This document shows positions 26,950 through 36,790 of a stretch of 64,000 nt of DNA, piece after piece (the stretch's first letter is position 1; every line of letters starts with the position of its first letter). Source of the stretch: Phycisphaerales bacterium (GTDB lineage: Bacteria; Planctomycetota; Phycisphaerae; Phycisphaerales; SM1A02). Below the pieces are notes generated by a model that searched no databases, was not told where the DNA came from, and saw only the letters and a program-made list of their open reading frames with translations. The stretch spans positions 1-64,000 of the forward strand of contig JABAAL010000047.1 of assembly GCA_014238785.1 (NCBI GenBank), read 5' to 3'. Position numbers and translations under genes: made by a program.

Positions 26950-27960
26950 TTATGTATCAGCATTTTGAGCGTTGTATTCGCGTACTTGTTCTTCAGCATG
27001 ATAGGAACTACGTACCAGTGGGCCAGATTCTACGACCCGAAAGCCCAATCGTAACCCTTCTTTCTTGTACATCTCGAATTGATCTGGATGTACCCACCGA
27101 TCAATTGGAAGATGATTTCGGCTAGGTTGTAAATACTGCCCAATCGTGATAATCTCGGCTTTTGATTTTGTCCGAATATCAGCAAGCATCTCGAGAATTT
27201 CATCATCAGTTTCACCAATACCAACCATAATGCCTGTTTTGCATACAAGCCCGGCATTGGAGATACGCTCTAATACCTGCATGGAACGGTCGTATTTTGC
27301 CTGGGGACGTACTGCGCTATGCATACGGGGAACAGTTTCTAAATTGTGCGAGAGGATGTCTGGTTTTGCGGCGATAATGGTTGCCAAATCTTGGGCATCG
27401 CCTCGTAAATCCCCAATTAAAGCTTCGACGGAGGTATTTGGTGCCTGTTTGCGAACTTGCTCAATTGTTTGAGCCCAAATATCAGCCCCACCATCTGTAA
27501 GGTCATCTCGGTCAACACAGGTGATGACTATGTGTTTCAAGCCCATGAGAGCGATAGATTTTCCAACATTTGCTGGTTCATCGTAGTCTGGCGCGCTGGG
27601 TTTACCCGTTCGCACATTACAGAAGCCACAAGACCGAGTGCAAATATCACCAAGTATCATGATTGTTGCAGTGCCCCTTGTCCAGCAATCTCCAATATTC
27701 GGGCACGAGGCCTCTTGGCAAACGGTGTGTAGATCATGTTTTTGTATGTTCTCGCGCATGGCGAGATAGGCCTCACCACTTGGAATTCGGGCACGAATCC
27801 ATGAGGGCTTTCTTTGCATCAATAATTTTTGTGAACCGTCATCATTGTTGAGGACTTGACTACTTAAATCAAATGTTACAGAACTTCTGGTTCTGCGGGC
27901 CGTATCACCACCAAGTGGTTTTGGATGTCTTGATGTAGGCGAAGGTTTTGTCACGAGCAA
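26950..27960 (-). CDS. lipA: lipoyl synthase (radical SAM)
   Basis: This enzyme inserts sulfur at C6 and C8 of octanoyl groups on lipoyl domains. The auxiliary cluster C-x4-C-x5-C (C-Q-E-A-S-C-P-N-I-G-D-C) and the radical-SAM motif C-x3-C-x2-C (C-T-R-S-C-G-F-C) are present, as is the C-terminal R-S-S-Y-H-A-E-E. The frame is open to TTG 27960; GTG 27954 is 6 bp in. The family-conserved part begins K-P-S-W-I-R near residue 51, so the first 48 residues are a nonconserved extension and ATG 27819 is an alternative start. No lipB lies in the window. Confidence 0.9.
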   Translation of the reverse strand: MLVTKPSPTSRHPKPLGGDTARRTRSSVTFDLSSQVLNNDDGSQKLLMQRKPSWIRARIPSGEAYLAMRENIQKHDLHTVCQEASCPNIGDCWTRGTATIMILGDICTRSCGFCNVRTGKPSAPDYDEPANVGKSIALMGLKHIVITCVDRDDLTDGGADIWAQTIEQVRKQAPNTSVEALIGDLRGDAQDLATIIAAKPDILSHNLETVPRMHSAVRPQAKYDRSMQVLERISNAGLVCKTGIMVGIGETDDEILEMLADIRTKSKAEIITIGQYLQPSRNHLPIDRWVHPDQFEMYKKEGLRLGFRVVESGPLVRSSYHAEEQVREYNAQNADT

Positions 27961-28129
27961 TATATTCTATCAGACAGAGCGTGATTATCCCTAATCTAAG
28001 CGCCCGCCATTAGTCGATGAAGTCCGATACCATCCTGCATATTGAATGTGCGGGGGCTGTATGTTGGATTATTGATGCACAAAGGGCTACCCTTGATTGA
28101 CTGGAAGAAAACATCGTTACTCGTATGTC

Positions 28130-28145
28130 CGTTGCATGTGCAACG
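28130..28145. promoter_or_regulatory. 16-bp perfect palindrome at the SLBB lipoprotein start
   Basis: CGTTGCATGTGCAACG has 7-bp arms and a 2-bp centre and ends one base before the chosen ATG 28147. It could be an operator for a dimeric regulator of the exopolysaccharide cluster, or a hairpin limiting translation. Confidence 0.4.
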
Positions 28146-28146
28146 A

Positions 28147-29757
28147 ATGTTCTTGGCATTGGCGCTCGGGCTTTTTTTAGTTGGCTGTAACGCTAACTCT
28201 TGGATGGCAGATCCCGGTGGCCAAGGGTATTACAAGCCAACTCCAACAACAATTCCAATTTTGGATCGAATTGATATTATCGAAGATTCTGTTGCGATAC
28301 CACAATATTCAAAAGTGACACACGCTGATTTGATGCCTTCAGATTTAACCTACAAGGTTCATCCTGGAGATACAGTTGATTTGAAAATATATGGCCTCTA
28401 CGCAACCAATCAGCAGTACCCGGTAACAAGGCGTGTAGATGAAGGCGGGTATTTGCGAATTCCAGAAGTTGGTGACGTATTGATTGCTGGGTTGACCGCA
28501 CAAGCCGCACAAGATTTAATTTCGAGTGAATTGGGCAAGAAGGTTATGACGCACCCAAGCGTACAGTTGGAAGTTCTTGATCACACCGGCTTCACGTATA
28601 CAGTGTACGGAGATCTTGCAAGGTGGGGGAAATTTACCCTTCGAAATCCTGACCTACGACTTATCGATGTTCTTGCACTTGCAGGCGGTGTCCCGCAATC
28701 AACGAGATTCATTTATGTTATTCGCGATTTACCACTAAGTGATTCTGTTCTTCCAAGTTGGGACAGAAAAAATACCGGCGATGATGCTAAAGCTGAATTG
28801 CTAAAACAATCTCCTACAAACACAGAGGAATCGGCACCTGCCATAAATATTGAAGACCTCATAAATCAATTAGATGTTGGCAAAAATAATACTGTTTCGC
28901 CTAAACTCAATCCCATACCTACGCCCGAACCAAAAGATGAATCCACACCGAACATTGAGTCACTTATTCAAAACTTGGATATAGGTGACAACGATGATAC
29001 GGTTGAACATTCAGTATCGCCTGGGATTATTCAAACTGGCAAGCACGAGTTAATTGACATTGACGATGTTGTTCCTGTTCGCAAGACGGCTTCAACCCAA
29101 AAGCGTGTTCCTGTAGACATTGATGCGCTGCTACCTCAGGCGCCTGTAAAAACAAAAGACGCAGCATTTGTGTATGTTCCAGAGAGCGACACCTGGCTGG
29201 AAGTCCATGCAGAATCTCCAAAGAGAGGTGGTTCTAACAAAGCGCAATTGTCGTCGAAGAAAAATGATTCCAAAATGCTTGAACGAGTTATTGAAGTTGA
29301 ATGGCTGCCGCTTAAGCAAGGTGATAGTTCTTATAATATCGTTATCCGTCCAGAGGATCGAATTTATGTGAAGGGTGCGCCATTGGGGCATTTGTATATT
29401 CGCGGTGAAATAGGAAGACCAGGAGTATTTGATTATCCAAGGACTGGCGAAAAAATTACCCTTTCGGAATTCATCACCTCTGCTGGCGATCTTGGTCCTA
29501 TTGCAGTGGCGGAAAAAGTTAGTTTAACTCGCCGTTTGAGCGATAGCACACAAGCAACTATAACACTTAATTACGCTGCGATTATTCAGCGAACAGAGCC
29601 CGATATTTTCCTTAAACCAAACGATCTTATTAGTATTGGCACGAGTTGGGGTGCTACGCCCACGGCCATTATTAGAAACGGATTTAGAACTACCTATGGA
29701 TTTGGATTTCTTCTTGATCGAAATTTTGGCAATGATGTATTCGGACGGCCACCGTAA
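28147..29757 (+). CDS. polysaccharide export lipoprotein (SLBB/Wza-like)
   Basis: A 536-aa outer-membrane export protein. ATG 28147 gives a signal peptide with lipobox L-V-G-C (Cys14). A Poly_export domain (about residues 60-140; V-H-P-G-D-T-V-D-L-K-I-Y) is followed by an SLBB domain (about 155-195), then a charged, Pro/Asp-rich insert (about 200-400), then a second SLBB domain (about 415-500) whose first strand is L-Y-I-R-G-E-I-G. The insert repeats N-I-E-x-L-I-x-x-L-D-x-G (234-245 and 269-280) and I/V-D-I-D-x-x-x-P (303-310 and 323-330). First gene of the exopolysaccharide cluster. Confidence 0.82.
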   Translation: MFLALALGLFLVGCNANSWMADPGGQGYYKPTPTTIPILDRIDIIEDSVAIPQYSKVTHADLMPSDLTYKVHPGDTVDLKIYGLYATNQQYPVTRRVDEGGYLRIPEVGDVLIAGLTAQAAQDLISSELGKKVMTHPSVQLEVLDHTGFTYTVYGDLARWGKFTLRNPDLRLIDVLALAGGVPQSTRFIYVIRDLPLSDSVLPSWDRKNTGDDAKAELLKQSPTNTEESAPAINIEDLINQLDVGKNNTVSPKLNPIPTPEPKDESTPNIESLIQNLDIGDNDDTVEHSVSPGIIQTGKHELIDIDDVVPVRKTASTQKRVPVDIDALLPQAPVKTKDAAFVYVPESDTWLEVHAESPKRGGSNKAQLSSKKNDSKMLERVIEVEWLPLKQGDSSYNIVIRPEDRIYVKGAPLGHLYIRGEIGRPGVFDYPRTGEKITLSEFITSAGDLGPIAVAEKVSLTRRLSDSTQATITLNYAAIIQRTEPDIFLKPNDLISIGTSWGATPTAIIRNGFRTTYGFGFLLDRNFGNDVFGRPP

Positions 29758-29828
29758 TGTTGCATATGGATGAAATTGTGTTTTCTGTGAACACGGTATG
29801 GGCTTGCCTCGTACTTCTGGAGTTGAAT

Positions 29829-29849
29829 CAGAGCGTCTAAGGCGCTCTG
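29829..29849 (+). other. hairpin before the exosortase gene
   Basis: CAGAGCG 29829-29835 pairs with CGCTCTG 29843-29849 around a 7-nt loop. A third AGAGCG copy stands at 29860-29865, directly before the ATG, and could compete for the same complementary arm. It may be an mRNA structure controlling translation or a weak terminator without U-tract. Confidence 0.4.
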
Positions 29850-29865
29850 CTTCTGATATAGAGCG

Positions 29866-31644
29866 ATGACGAGTAGCCTTGAACATGAAACTGCGCATGA
29901 AGTAACGCCACAAAAACTTTTGTTTTGGTCTGTTGCAATTCTTATTGCATTCGGATGGATTTTTTGGGATTTTATACAACGGCAATTTTGGTTTGCAATT
30001 CAACAGCAAGCCGACTGGGGACACACGTTGGTCATTCCTTGTATCGCCGGTTATTTCGTTTGGCTATCCCGCGGGAAAATTTTGAGCGAACCATTTAAAA
30101 GATCGTGGACAGGGTTGTTCTTTCTGTTTCTCGGTCTTGGTTGGTATACGCTTTGTGCACTTGGCCCAACCGTGATGCACCATCACAACTTAATGGGATT
30201 GGGCGTTGCGTCTACAACATTCGGAATATGTTTATTCTTATTTGGGTGGCGACCCATGCTATATTTATGGTTCCCATTGTTGTATTTGTTTGTTTTTGGT
30301 CAAACAATTTCTGACCGATTTATGGAAATTGTTACGTTTAAATTGCAAGACATCGCTTCGGTTGGATCGTACTATGGTTTATCTTTTTTAGGGCTTGATG
30401 TTACTAGAGCGGGCAACACTATTGATATATTTTATAACAATGAAACCTATCCGCTGAACATTGCAGAAGCTTGCTCCGGAATGAGAATGCTCATGGCCTT
30501 CTTAGCTCTTGGCGTTGCAATGGCATTTACGGGACTGAAATATCATTGGCAGCAAATAACGTTAGTCGTGTTAGCGTTACCCACGGCAGTGTTTGTAAAT
30601 ATTCTTCGCGTTATGACGCTTGGCTTACTTAGTATTGCAGACAGCGGGTTTGCCGCTGGGGACTTTCACACCTTCGTGGGAACGGTCTGGTTAATTCCTG
30701 CCTTTTTGATTTACCTTGGAATTGTGTGGATTCTAAAAAATCTAGTCATCGAAGATGACGATGAGGATGAGGATGAAGAGGAGCCTCTAATTTCAACAAT
30801 TCGTTTTTCGAGTTCTGCAACGGTAGGTTTTGTCATCGCAGTCCTCCTTCTTTCCTCGTCTGCAGTTGGGCTTCAGGTTGGTGTAAACGCTCTCAATGTA
30901 TATCTTAAAAAAGCGCCTGTACTCCCAAGAGAAGATTTTGCTGTTTTGCCACATTCAATTGGTGATTGGAAGCGGATTGGTGAAGATCTTCGGTTCGATG
31001 CGGCTGGAGTTGAGGCGTTGGGAACAGAGTTGTATTTAAGTAGGGGATATATCAATAGAAAACTGGTTCATCAGCCCATGCAATTGCATATAGCCTATTA
31101 CACAGGGCAAGTTGATGCAGTGCCACACATTCCAGACCGGTGTATGGTCGCTGGAGGGTATGTTCCCTTAACGGCAGAACCCATAACTATGCCAATGTTG
31201 ATTGACACCTCAACTTGGAGCGAAGGCGCGCTAACAGATTTAAATGGAAGACCATATCGAATTGTAGAACAGATGAATTCACAGTATGGGGAATCTGAAA
31301 TAATTCGACTCCCGATAGGGGATTTTGAACTCCGAATCACTGAATTTAGCCATCCGAATCTTGGGGACGAACACGTATTCGCGGGATATTTTTTCATAGC
31401 AAACGGTAATACAACAGCCTATCCAGAACGAATTAGATTGCTGGCATTTGATCGATCTGCAAAATACGCGTATTACTGCAAAATTCAGTTTACTATGCAG
31501 GGTAACAGGCAGTTTGATATAGAGCAATTTAATGCTATAGCTTCAGATTTTACAGAAAGTTTATTACCAGAAATTATGAAGTGCCTCCCTGATTGGGCAG
31601 AAGTAACAAAGTCAGTACACGATACTGATTCAATTGATAACTAG
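29866..31644 (+). CDS. exosortase fused to an EpsI domain
   Basis: A 592-aa inner-membrane protein. Residues about 20-300 form the eight-helix exosortase, with the catalytic triad Cys203 (E-A-C-S-G-M-R), Arg248 (I-L-R-V-M) and His268 (G-D-F-H-T-F). An acidic linker at about 300-310 (D-D-D-E-D-E-D-E-E) leads to another membrane helix and a periplasmic EpsI-type domain (about 350-580) with the family motif H-x-P-D-R-C-M-V-A-G-G. In proteobacteria exosortase and EpsI are usually separate genes and process PEP-CTERM proteins. No PEP-CTERM protein is visible in the window. The TPR gene follows 14 bp downstream. Confidence 0.87.
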   Translation: MTSSLEHETAHEVTPQKLLFWSVAILIAFGWIFWDFIQRQFWFAIQQQADWGHTLVIPCIAGYFVWLSRGKILSEPFKRSWTGLFFLFLGLGWYTLCALGPTVMHHHNLMGLGVASTTFGICLFLFGWRPMLYLWFPLLYLFVFGQTISDRFMEIVTFKLQDIASVGSYYGLSFLGLDVTRAGNTIDIFYNNETYPLNIAEACSGMRMLMAFLALGVAMAFTGLKYHWQQITLVVLALPTAVFVNILRVMTLGLLSIADSGFAAGDFHTFVGTVWLIPAFLIYLGIVWILKNLVIEDDDEDEDEEEPLISTIRFSSSATVGFVIAVLLLSSSAVGLQVGVNALNVYLKKAPVLPREDFAVLPHSIGDWKRIGEDLRFDAAGVEALGTELYLSRGYINRKLVHQPMQLHIAYYTGQVDAVPHIPDRCMVAGGYVPLTAEPITMPMLIDTSTWSEGALTDLNGRPYRIVEQMNSQYGESEIIRLPIGDFELRITEFSHPNLGDEHVFAGYFFIANGNTTAYPERIRLLAFDRSAKYAYYCKIQFTMQGNRQFDIEQFNAIASDFTESLLPEIMKCLPDWAEVTKSVHDTDSIDN

Positions 31645-31658
31645 GAGCCTCGAACTCA

Positions 31659-34600
31659 ATGGCGAAAAAGAAAAGCAAATCAAAAAATAGAAGTGTAAAA
31701 CGAAAACGTAAAGCCGCAAAGGCGAATAAAAAGCTTATTACTATCGTAATAGCCGCAGCAATAATAATTGGCGGTGTCTTAGGTGGATTGCTGTACGTTA
31801 ATCTTCGAAGTGCTGAGAAAAATGCTCAGAATGGAGACGAGTTTTTTGCAGTTGGCGAGTATAGAAAGGCATATAAAACGTATGGTCGAGCGGTAAGCAA
31901 AGAACCTGCAAACCTCGTTTATATTGGCAAGCTTGAAGACACATTGCATAACATTATCCCAGTTACTTCTGATGAAGCAGCGGCATTTTACGATAGTTAT
32001 CTTACGGCTTTAGTGCATAAATCAAGATATGCGCCTTCTAATATAGATTTTCACCTTGAAGTTGCTGAAGAATTGTATAAAGCGGCTCATCTGACAGACA
32101 TTACTTTTTATTGGAGAAGGTTACAGGCTGCTGCGGAGAGTGGGTATGAAAATATATCTCCAGACGATCCGAGACGGCATGAATTGCTGTTGTATGTTGG
32201 GCTTTCATCACTGAAACTAGAAAACGCTTCAATGACAGACGTTTACGATGATGAGGGCAATATTCGTTTTCCTGGAGAAGATGAAATTGAGCGGGTCCTT
32301 GAAATAGATCCAGGCAATGAAGTGGCATGGGCTGCACTCGCGCATGGTCGTCTGGCTGTCTTTTATAATTTAGATCAAGAAGGGCAAACAAAACAAGCGC
32401 AAAAAAATCGTAGGTTGTTCGATGAAACTTTGCAGTCAGCAATGGAAGTGGCTGGAGACAGTTTTGGCGTACTCATAGTATTCTTCAAAGAGGCGGCACT
32501 TCAAAATGCAATATTTGCTAAACGATTTGCAGAGGGCAATCCGGCTACCCAGGAAGAGTTGGATGCTTTCAAAAAAGAAGTAGCAATTGCGCAGGAAAAA
32601 TTGATTCAAGCATACAACCCATCCGAACATAGCATGCGTATAGTTGAGGTCATTTCGAAATTGGTATCCACACAAGAGGGAGCGGAAGCAGCAAACAGGC
32701 TGCTAGAAAAACACTTAGAGCAATACCCAAAAGATTTTGGAAGGCATTATTATCAAGCGAATATTTTAAAGCAACTTGGCAAATTTGAAGAAGCAGAAGC
32801 TTCAGCATTGTTGGTTGTCGAATCGCCACAGCTTACGGTGTCACTCGAAGCGTTAGAGATGTTCCAATATAGGCCACAAGCTGCACAATTTTTAGTCGAA
32901 TTAGCCGTGCTGCAGGCCCTGGATTCTGATGACGAATTAGAACGGAGTGCGTATCTAGCAAAGGCAGAGACATATCGTGAAATATTAGCAGAGCTTGTCT
33001 CAAATAATAGCGCCAACCAATTGTTAGTGTACGCAGATGGCCTTATTGCACTTGCTGAAAAAAGGTATCTGGTCGCGGCGCGTTTACTTGAAGAGGTTAT
33101 TAGCAAAAATCAAAATGCAACTGCCCAACAATTACGGTACGCGGCAAGTGCACTTAGAGAAACAGGTTCAGTTGGTTTGGCCATTGAACGACTCGGCGGT
33201 GCACTTCAAAAGGAGCCCTCCAGACTGATGAATTATATTTTGAAAGCTCGGTTGGAATTAAGTATCTCGGATTATAAAGCAGCGAGAAATACCCTAGCTG
33301 TCCTTTCTCCTACTGCGCGGCAGTTGCCGGAAGTTGCAGCTCTACTTGACCACATCTCGATGGGTGACCCCTCTTCTGAAGCTACTATGTTCACCGATCC
33401 TATTCTAGCTGTCATTGCTGCGTCGGAGAAATTATCTTCACGAGGTGAAACCGAAGTAGCAGTTGCGGGGCTGATGATTGAAATTGACAAAACAAATAGC
33501 GAAGATTGGCGCCTTTTATTAGCGATGTCGAATGTATACACGGAGGCGGCTAATACGGAGGAGGCAATTCTCTGGCTTAAAAAGGCAATAGAGGTGGGAG
33601 AAGATATACCAGGACTTAAAAATCAGTTGCTTTTAATTGAGAATAGTAATCAGGTGGATTCTGTTATCGCAATAATAAAATCTAAGGGCATGACTGCAGC
33701 TGAGGAAGCAACAAAGTTAGCAGTCACGCTAGCCTATATAGGAGCTGATTTACGTGAGGAATCAAAACGATGGAATAGAGTAGGAAACCATGTTGATTAT
33801 ACGTCGGCTAAAGAACTTTCTGAAAAAGCAGTTATTGAAAGCAATAAATACCAACGGATTGCAGAGGAACTTGGCGGCGACCTCTCTCAAATTCTAGTTC
33901 TTTCTATTAATGAGGCACTAGCTGAAAAAGATACGCGTAAAGCAAAAGAATTGCTCGAGAAAATTGACGAATTGTCATCCGTGGATACAGTGCAAATGCA
34001 TGGCATGCAAGTCAGCCTTGAATTAGTTCAAGCAAGAATAGCGAAAGATAATGGAGATTTGGCAGCCTATACAAAGCACATGCAAATTGCTTTAGATACA
34101 GCGAAATCTTCGACGGAAGAGGCACCATCTTCAGATAAATCGTGGAGGATGTTAGGACTTGTTTATTCTACCCAAGGAAATGGATCAGACGCGCTGGATG
34201 CAAATGAGAAGGCGTATCACATCTCGCCTAAATCGAAAACTAATATTAGAACGTATCTTGGGGCATTACTTTCAGATGGGAAAAATGCGCAGCGTGCACT
34301 TAGTATCATTCATATTGCCAGGAAACAGTACCCTAAGGACAAAGACTTAATTGCTGTCTGGCTTGAAATTGAAGAGTTGTATGGCAATCCAGAAGTGGTG
34401 CTTGCATATCGAGAAGAGCGTTATCTTGTAACACCAAGCGATCGAATGAATGCTATCAAGCTAGCACAGTTTTACATTAATTATTCTCCAGAGCATAAGT
34501 ACTTACTCAGCGCTGATGGATCTCAATCGGTTACCGCTCGTGCTTGGGACAAAATGCCCATTGCGAAAAAGGAAACAGTACTACGTACAGCAAGAACTGT

Positions 34601-36773
34601 TTGGGCATCTCGTTCAAACGATATCCTTGCTGAACTTTCTGACGACATAGATCCAGATGTTCGTACATGCGTTCTGCATACGATAGCCCTCAGAGATAAA
34701 GGTCTTCTTTCTGAGGCTTCGTCGGTATGGGATCGCTTTATAGAGAGCCGAGAAGGTACTGAAGAATATGAAGATGCTGTAATCACTGCAGCAGACTTTT
34801 TAGTGAAGAGTGAACGATTTATACAAGCAGAGTTGTTACTTAAAAGCGCAAGGGCGGTTCAGGGAGACACCTTTGCTATTGACGGTGCGCTTGGGGATGT
34901 GTTTTTTACGCAATTTAAGTTTGAGGAAGCTGCCGAAGCGTTTAAAAAGTACGTCGAAGCAACTAAAAACCCAATACTGCATGCTCGGATGATAGAAGCA
35001 TTGATTTTCTCTGGGCAATTTGAAAAAGCAGAAAAACTCCTTTTAGAATTTGCGACCACAAATCCTGCGTATGGGACAGCAATGTTGCAGGCGACGATGT
35101 TTAGAGTAAAATCAGAACAACTTCTTGCACAAGGAGATATTGATAAGGGCAGCGCCGCTGTCAAGCTTTATAGAAACGCACTTCAAGCAGGAATCGAAGC
35201 AGACCCCTTAAATCTAACTCCATATTTTCTTCTCTGTAGGAGTCTCCTAAGCGAATATAGTTTAACGCAACAAAAAGAACTTCTTGAGGAAGCGCTTCAA
35301 GTTATAGATAAAGGTGAAAAGACTGGTGAAGAATCTGAGCAATTTGCAGTGATTCGTGCAGACGTATTACAGGCAGATGGTCAATTGGCTCGTGCTGCAG
35401 ATAGACTAGCTATGTATGTAGAAAATAATCCAAAAGCGAATGGAGCAAGGCATCGATTGATGGAAACCTATTTGGATTTGGATAAAATTTCGCGGGCGAT
35501 TTTAACGGTAGAAGAAGGTATCGAACAATTTCCAGCGGATAGTCTTTGGCTTCAGCGATTAGGTAATTTACAGATGCGCGCTAATGATAATGTGTACGAA
35601 GCGATTAAAGCGTACATTTCTGCAATTGAGCACGAGCCTTCAGTACGATTGCTACAGCAAATTAACTTAATGACACGGACCAATAAAAAGCTGCCGGATC
35701 ATGATTTGCTTACTATGGCACAGAGCGATTATTCAAAATTACATCCAGTAGCAGGGGTGATCGAGGCAAAATCGTTAGCGAATTTGGAGCGCAGGCGAGA
35801 TGGTTTGTTAGCGATGGAAAAAGCCTGGCAGGCCTATCATGAAGCTATTGAAAATAGTTGGATTCCACCCCTATCAATTACAGAGTGGTTTATCGATCTT
35901 CATGAATTATTTAAGGATGTGCCTGAAGAGGGAGAGGCGTTTGCGCTTCGTCTTGCGAATGGAAATTTTACACACGAGCAATATTTTGGTTTAGCAATGT
36001 ACTACAAGCTGTTTGGAAACGAGTTTATTGATAAAGCTATTGATCTCATTGCTCATGAGGCAGCTGACCCAACCCTACCAAAGCAATTCCGCTCGCAGTT
36101 ACTCAATCTTCTTGGCGGCTATTTAGTTGAAGCAGGCAGGTTTGAAGAAAGCAAGTCTGTATATAAACAACTTGTTGAAGAAGAAAAATCTCCACTTGTA
36201 TTGAATAACTATGCGTACGTCGTCGGTGTATATATGGATAATCCTCAAGAGGGTCTTCGGCTGGCAAAAGAAGCTGTGCTTCAAGCGCCAAGGAACCCTT
36301 CTGCTCTTGATACTGTGGCTGTGCTGTATGGGCGAACCGGTGACTATGAGAAAGCAGCAGAAATATTTGACTATCTAATACAAGTTGACCCCACGAATAC
36401 AAAGGCAATGGCAAAGCTTGCGATTCTGTACGCTGAAAAACTAAACCAGCCAGAACGCGGGCTTGTGTTTGCTCAGCGTGCTCGAACTTTAACGCCTCGA
36501 TTGCCCGAAGTATTGGATGCACTTGGGTGGAGTTATTATCAGACGGGGCGAGAAGAGCAAGCAGAAGATTTATTAGTAAGATCATTGAGACAAGGAGAGA
36601 CAATGGATGCGTATATCCATTTAGCGCAGGTAGTTATGAATAGGGACAAGTTTGAAGATGCCCTTGGGCATTTAAGAATGGCCCAAGAATTAGCGGATGA
36701 TACGTATTCTAAGAAAAGAATATCAGCCCTTCGGGACGATATTCGCAACATTCAGACAACTGTCCCTGAGTAG
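31659..36773 (+). CDS. giant TPR-repeat membrane-anchored protein
   Basis: A 1704-aa protein. The first 25 residues are extremely Lys/Arg-rich, followed by one membrane helix (about 26-50), so the bulk is likely periplasmic. The rest is helical tetratricopeptide-like repeats, clearest at about 50-90, 320-400, 800-900, 1080-1180 and 1470-1700. It holds the place of the TPR protein found with exosortase/PEP-CTERM exopolysaccharide loci (PrsT-like, about 900 aa) but is almost twice as long. A scaffold or synthase-regulating role is inferred. SD-like AGGAG lies at about 31643. It sits between the exosortase and the chain-length/kinase gene. Confidence 0.72.
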   Translation: MAKKKSKSKNRSVKRKRKAAKANKKLITIVIAAAIIIGGVLGGLLYVNLRSAEKNAQNGDEFFAVGEYRKAYKTYGRAVSKEPANLVYIGKLEDTLHNIIPVTSDEAAAFYDSYLTALVHKSRYAPSNIDFHLEVAEELYKAAHLTDITFYWRRLQAAAESGYENISPDDPRRHELLLYVGLSSLKLENASMTDVYDDEGNIRFPGEDEIERVLEIDPGNEVAWAALAHGRLAVFYNLDQEGQTKQAQKNRRLFDETLQSAMEVAGDSFGVLIVFFKEAALQNAIFAKRFAEGNPATQEELDAFKKEVAIAQEKLIQAYNPSEHSMRIVEVISKLVSTQEGAEAANRLLEKHLEQYPKDFGRHYYQANILKQLGKFEEAEASALLVVESPQLTVSLEALEMFQYRPQAAQFLVELAVLQALDSDDELERSAYLAKAETYREILAELVSNNSANQLLVYADGLIALAEKRYLVAARLLEEVISKNQNATAQQLRYAASALRETGSVGLAIERLGGALQKEPSRLMNYILKARLELSISDYKAARNTLAVLSPTARQLPEVAALLDHISMGDPSSEATMFTDPILAVIAASEKLSSRGETEVAVAGLMIEIDKTNSEDWRLLLAMSNVYTEAANTEEAILWLKKAIEVGEDIPGLKNQLLLIENSNQVDSVIAIIKSKGMTAAEEATKLAVTLAYIGADLREESKRWNRVGNHVDYTSAKELSEKAVIESNKYQRIAEELGGDLSQILVLSINEALAEKDTRKAKELLEKIDELSSVDTVQMHGMQVSLELVQARIAKDNGDLAAYTKHMQIALDTAKSSTEEAPSSDKSWRMLGLVYSTQGNGSDALDANEKAYHISPKSKTNIRTYLGALLSDGKNAQRALSIIHIARKQYPKDKDLIAVWLEIEELYGNPEVVLAYREERYLVTPSDRMNAIKLAQFYINYSPEHKYLLSADGSQSVTARAWDKMPIAKKETVLRTARTVWASRSNDILAELSDDIDPDVRTCVLHTIALRDKGLLSEASSVWDRFIESREGTEEYEDAVITAADFLVKSERFIQAELLLKSARAVQGDTFAIDGALGDVFFTQFKFEEAAEAFKKYVEATKNPILHARMIEALIFSGQFEKAEKLLLEFATTNPAYGTAMLQATMFRVKSEQLLAQGDIDKGSAAVKLYRNALQAGIEADPLNLTPYFLLCRSLLSEYSLTQQKELLEEALQVIDKGEKTGEESEQFAVIRADVLQADGQLARAADRLAMYVENNPKANGARHRLMETYLDLDKISRAILTVEEGIEQFPADSLWLQRLGNLQMRANDNVYEAIKAYISAIEHEPSVRLLQQINLMTRTNKKLPDHDLLTMAQSDYSKLHPVAGVIEAKSLANLERRRDGLLAMEKAWQAYHEAIENSWIPPLSITEWFIDLHELFKDVPEEGEAFALRLANGNFTHEQYFGLAMYYKLFGNEFIDKAIDLIAHEAADPTLPKQFRSQLLNLLGGYLVEAGRFEESKSVYKQLVEEEKSPLVLNNYAYVVGVYMDNPQEGLRLAKEAVLQAPRNPSALDTVAVLYGRTGDYEKAAEIFDYLIQVDPTNTKAMAKLAILYAEKLNQPERGLVFAQRARTLTPRLPEVLDALGWSYYQTGREEQAEDLLVRSLRQGETMDAYIHLAQVVMNRDKFEDALGHLRMAQELADDTYSKKRISALRDDIRNIQTTVPE

Positions 36774-36790
36774 TTAAGGAAAGTAACGTT

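Noticed and set aside
36103-36603. 166-aa minus-strand frame opposite the TPR gene
   Set aside because: Leu/Gln-rich translation produced by the complementary strand of repetitive TPR coding sequence.
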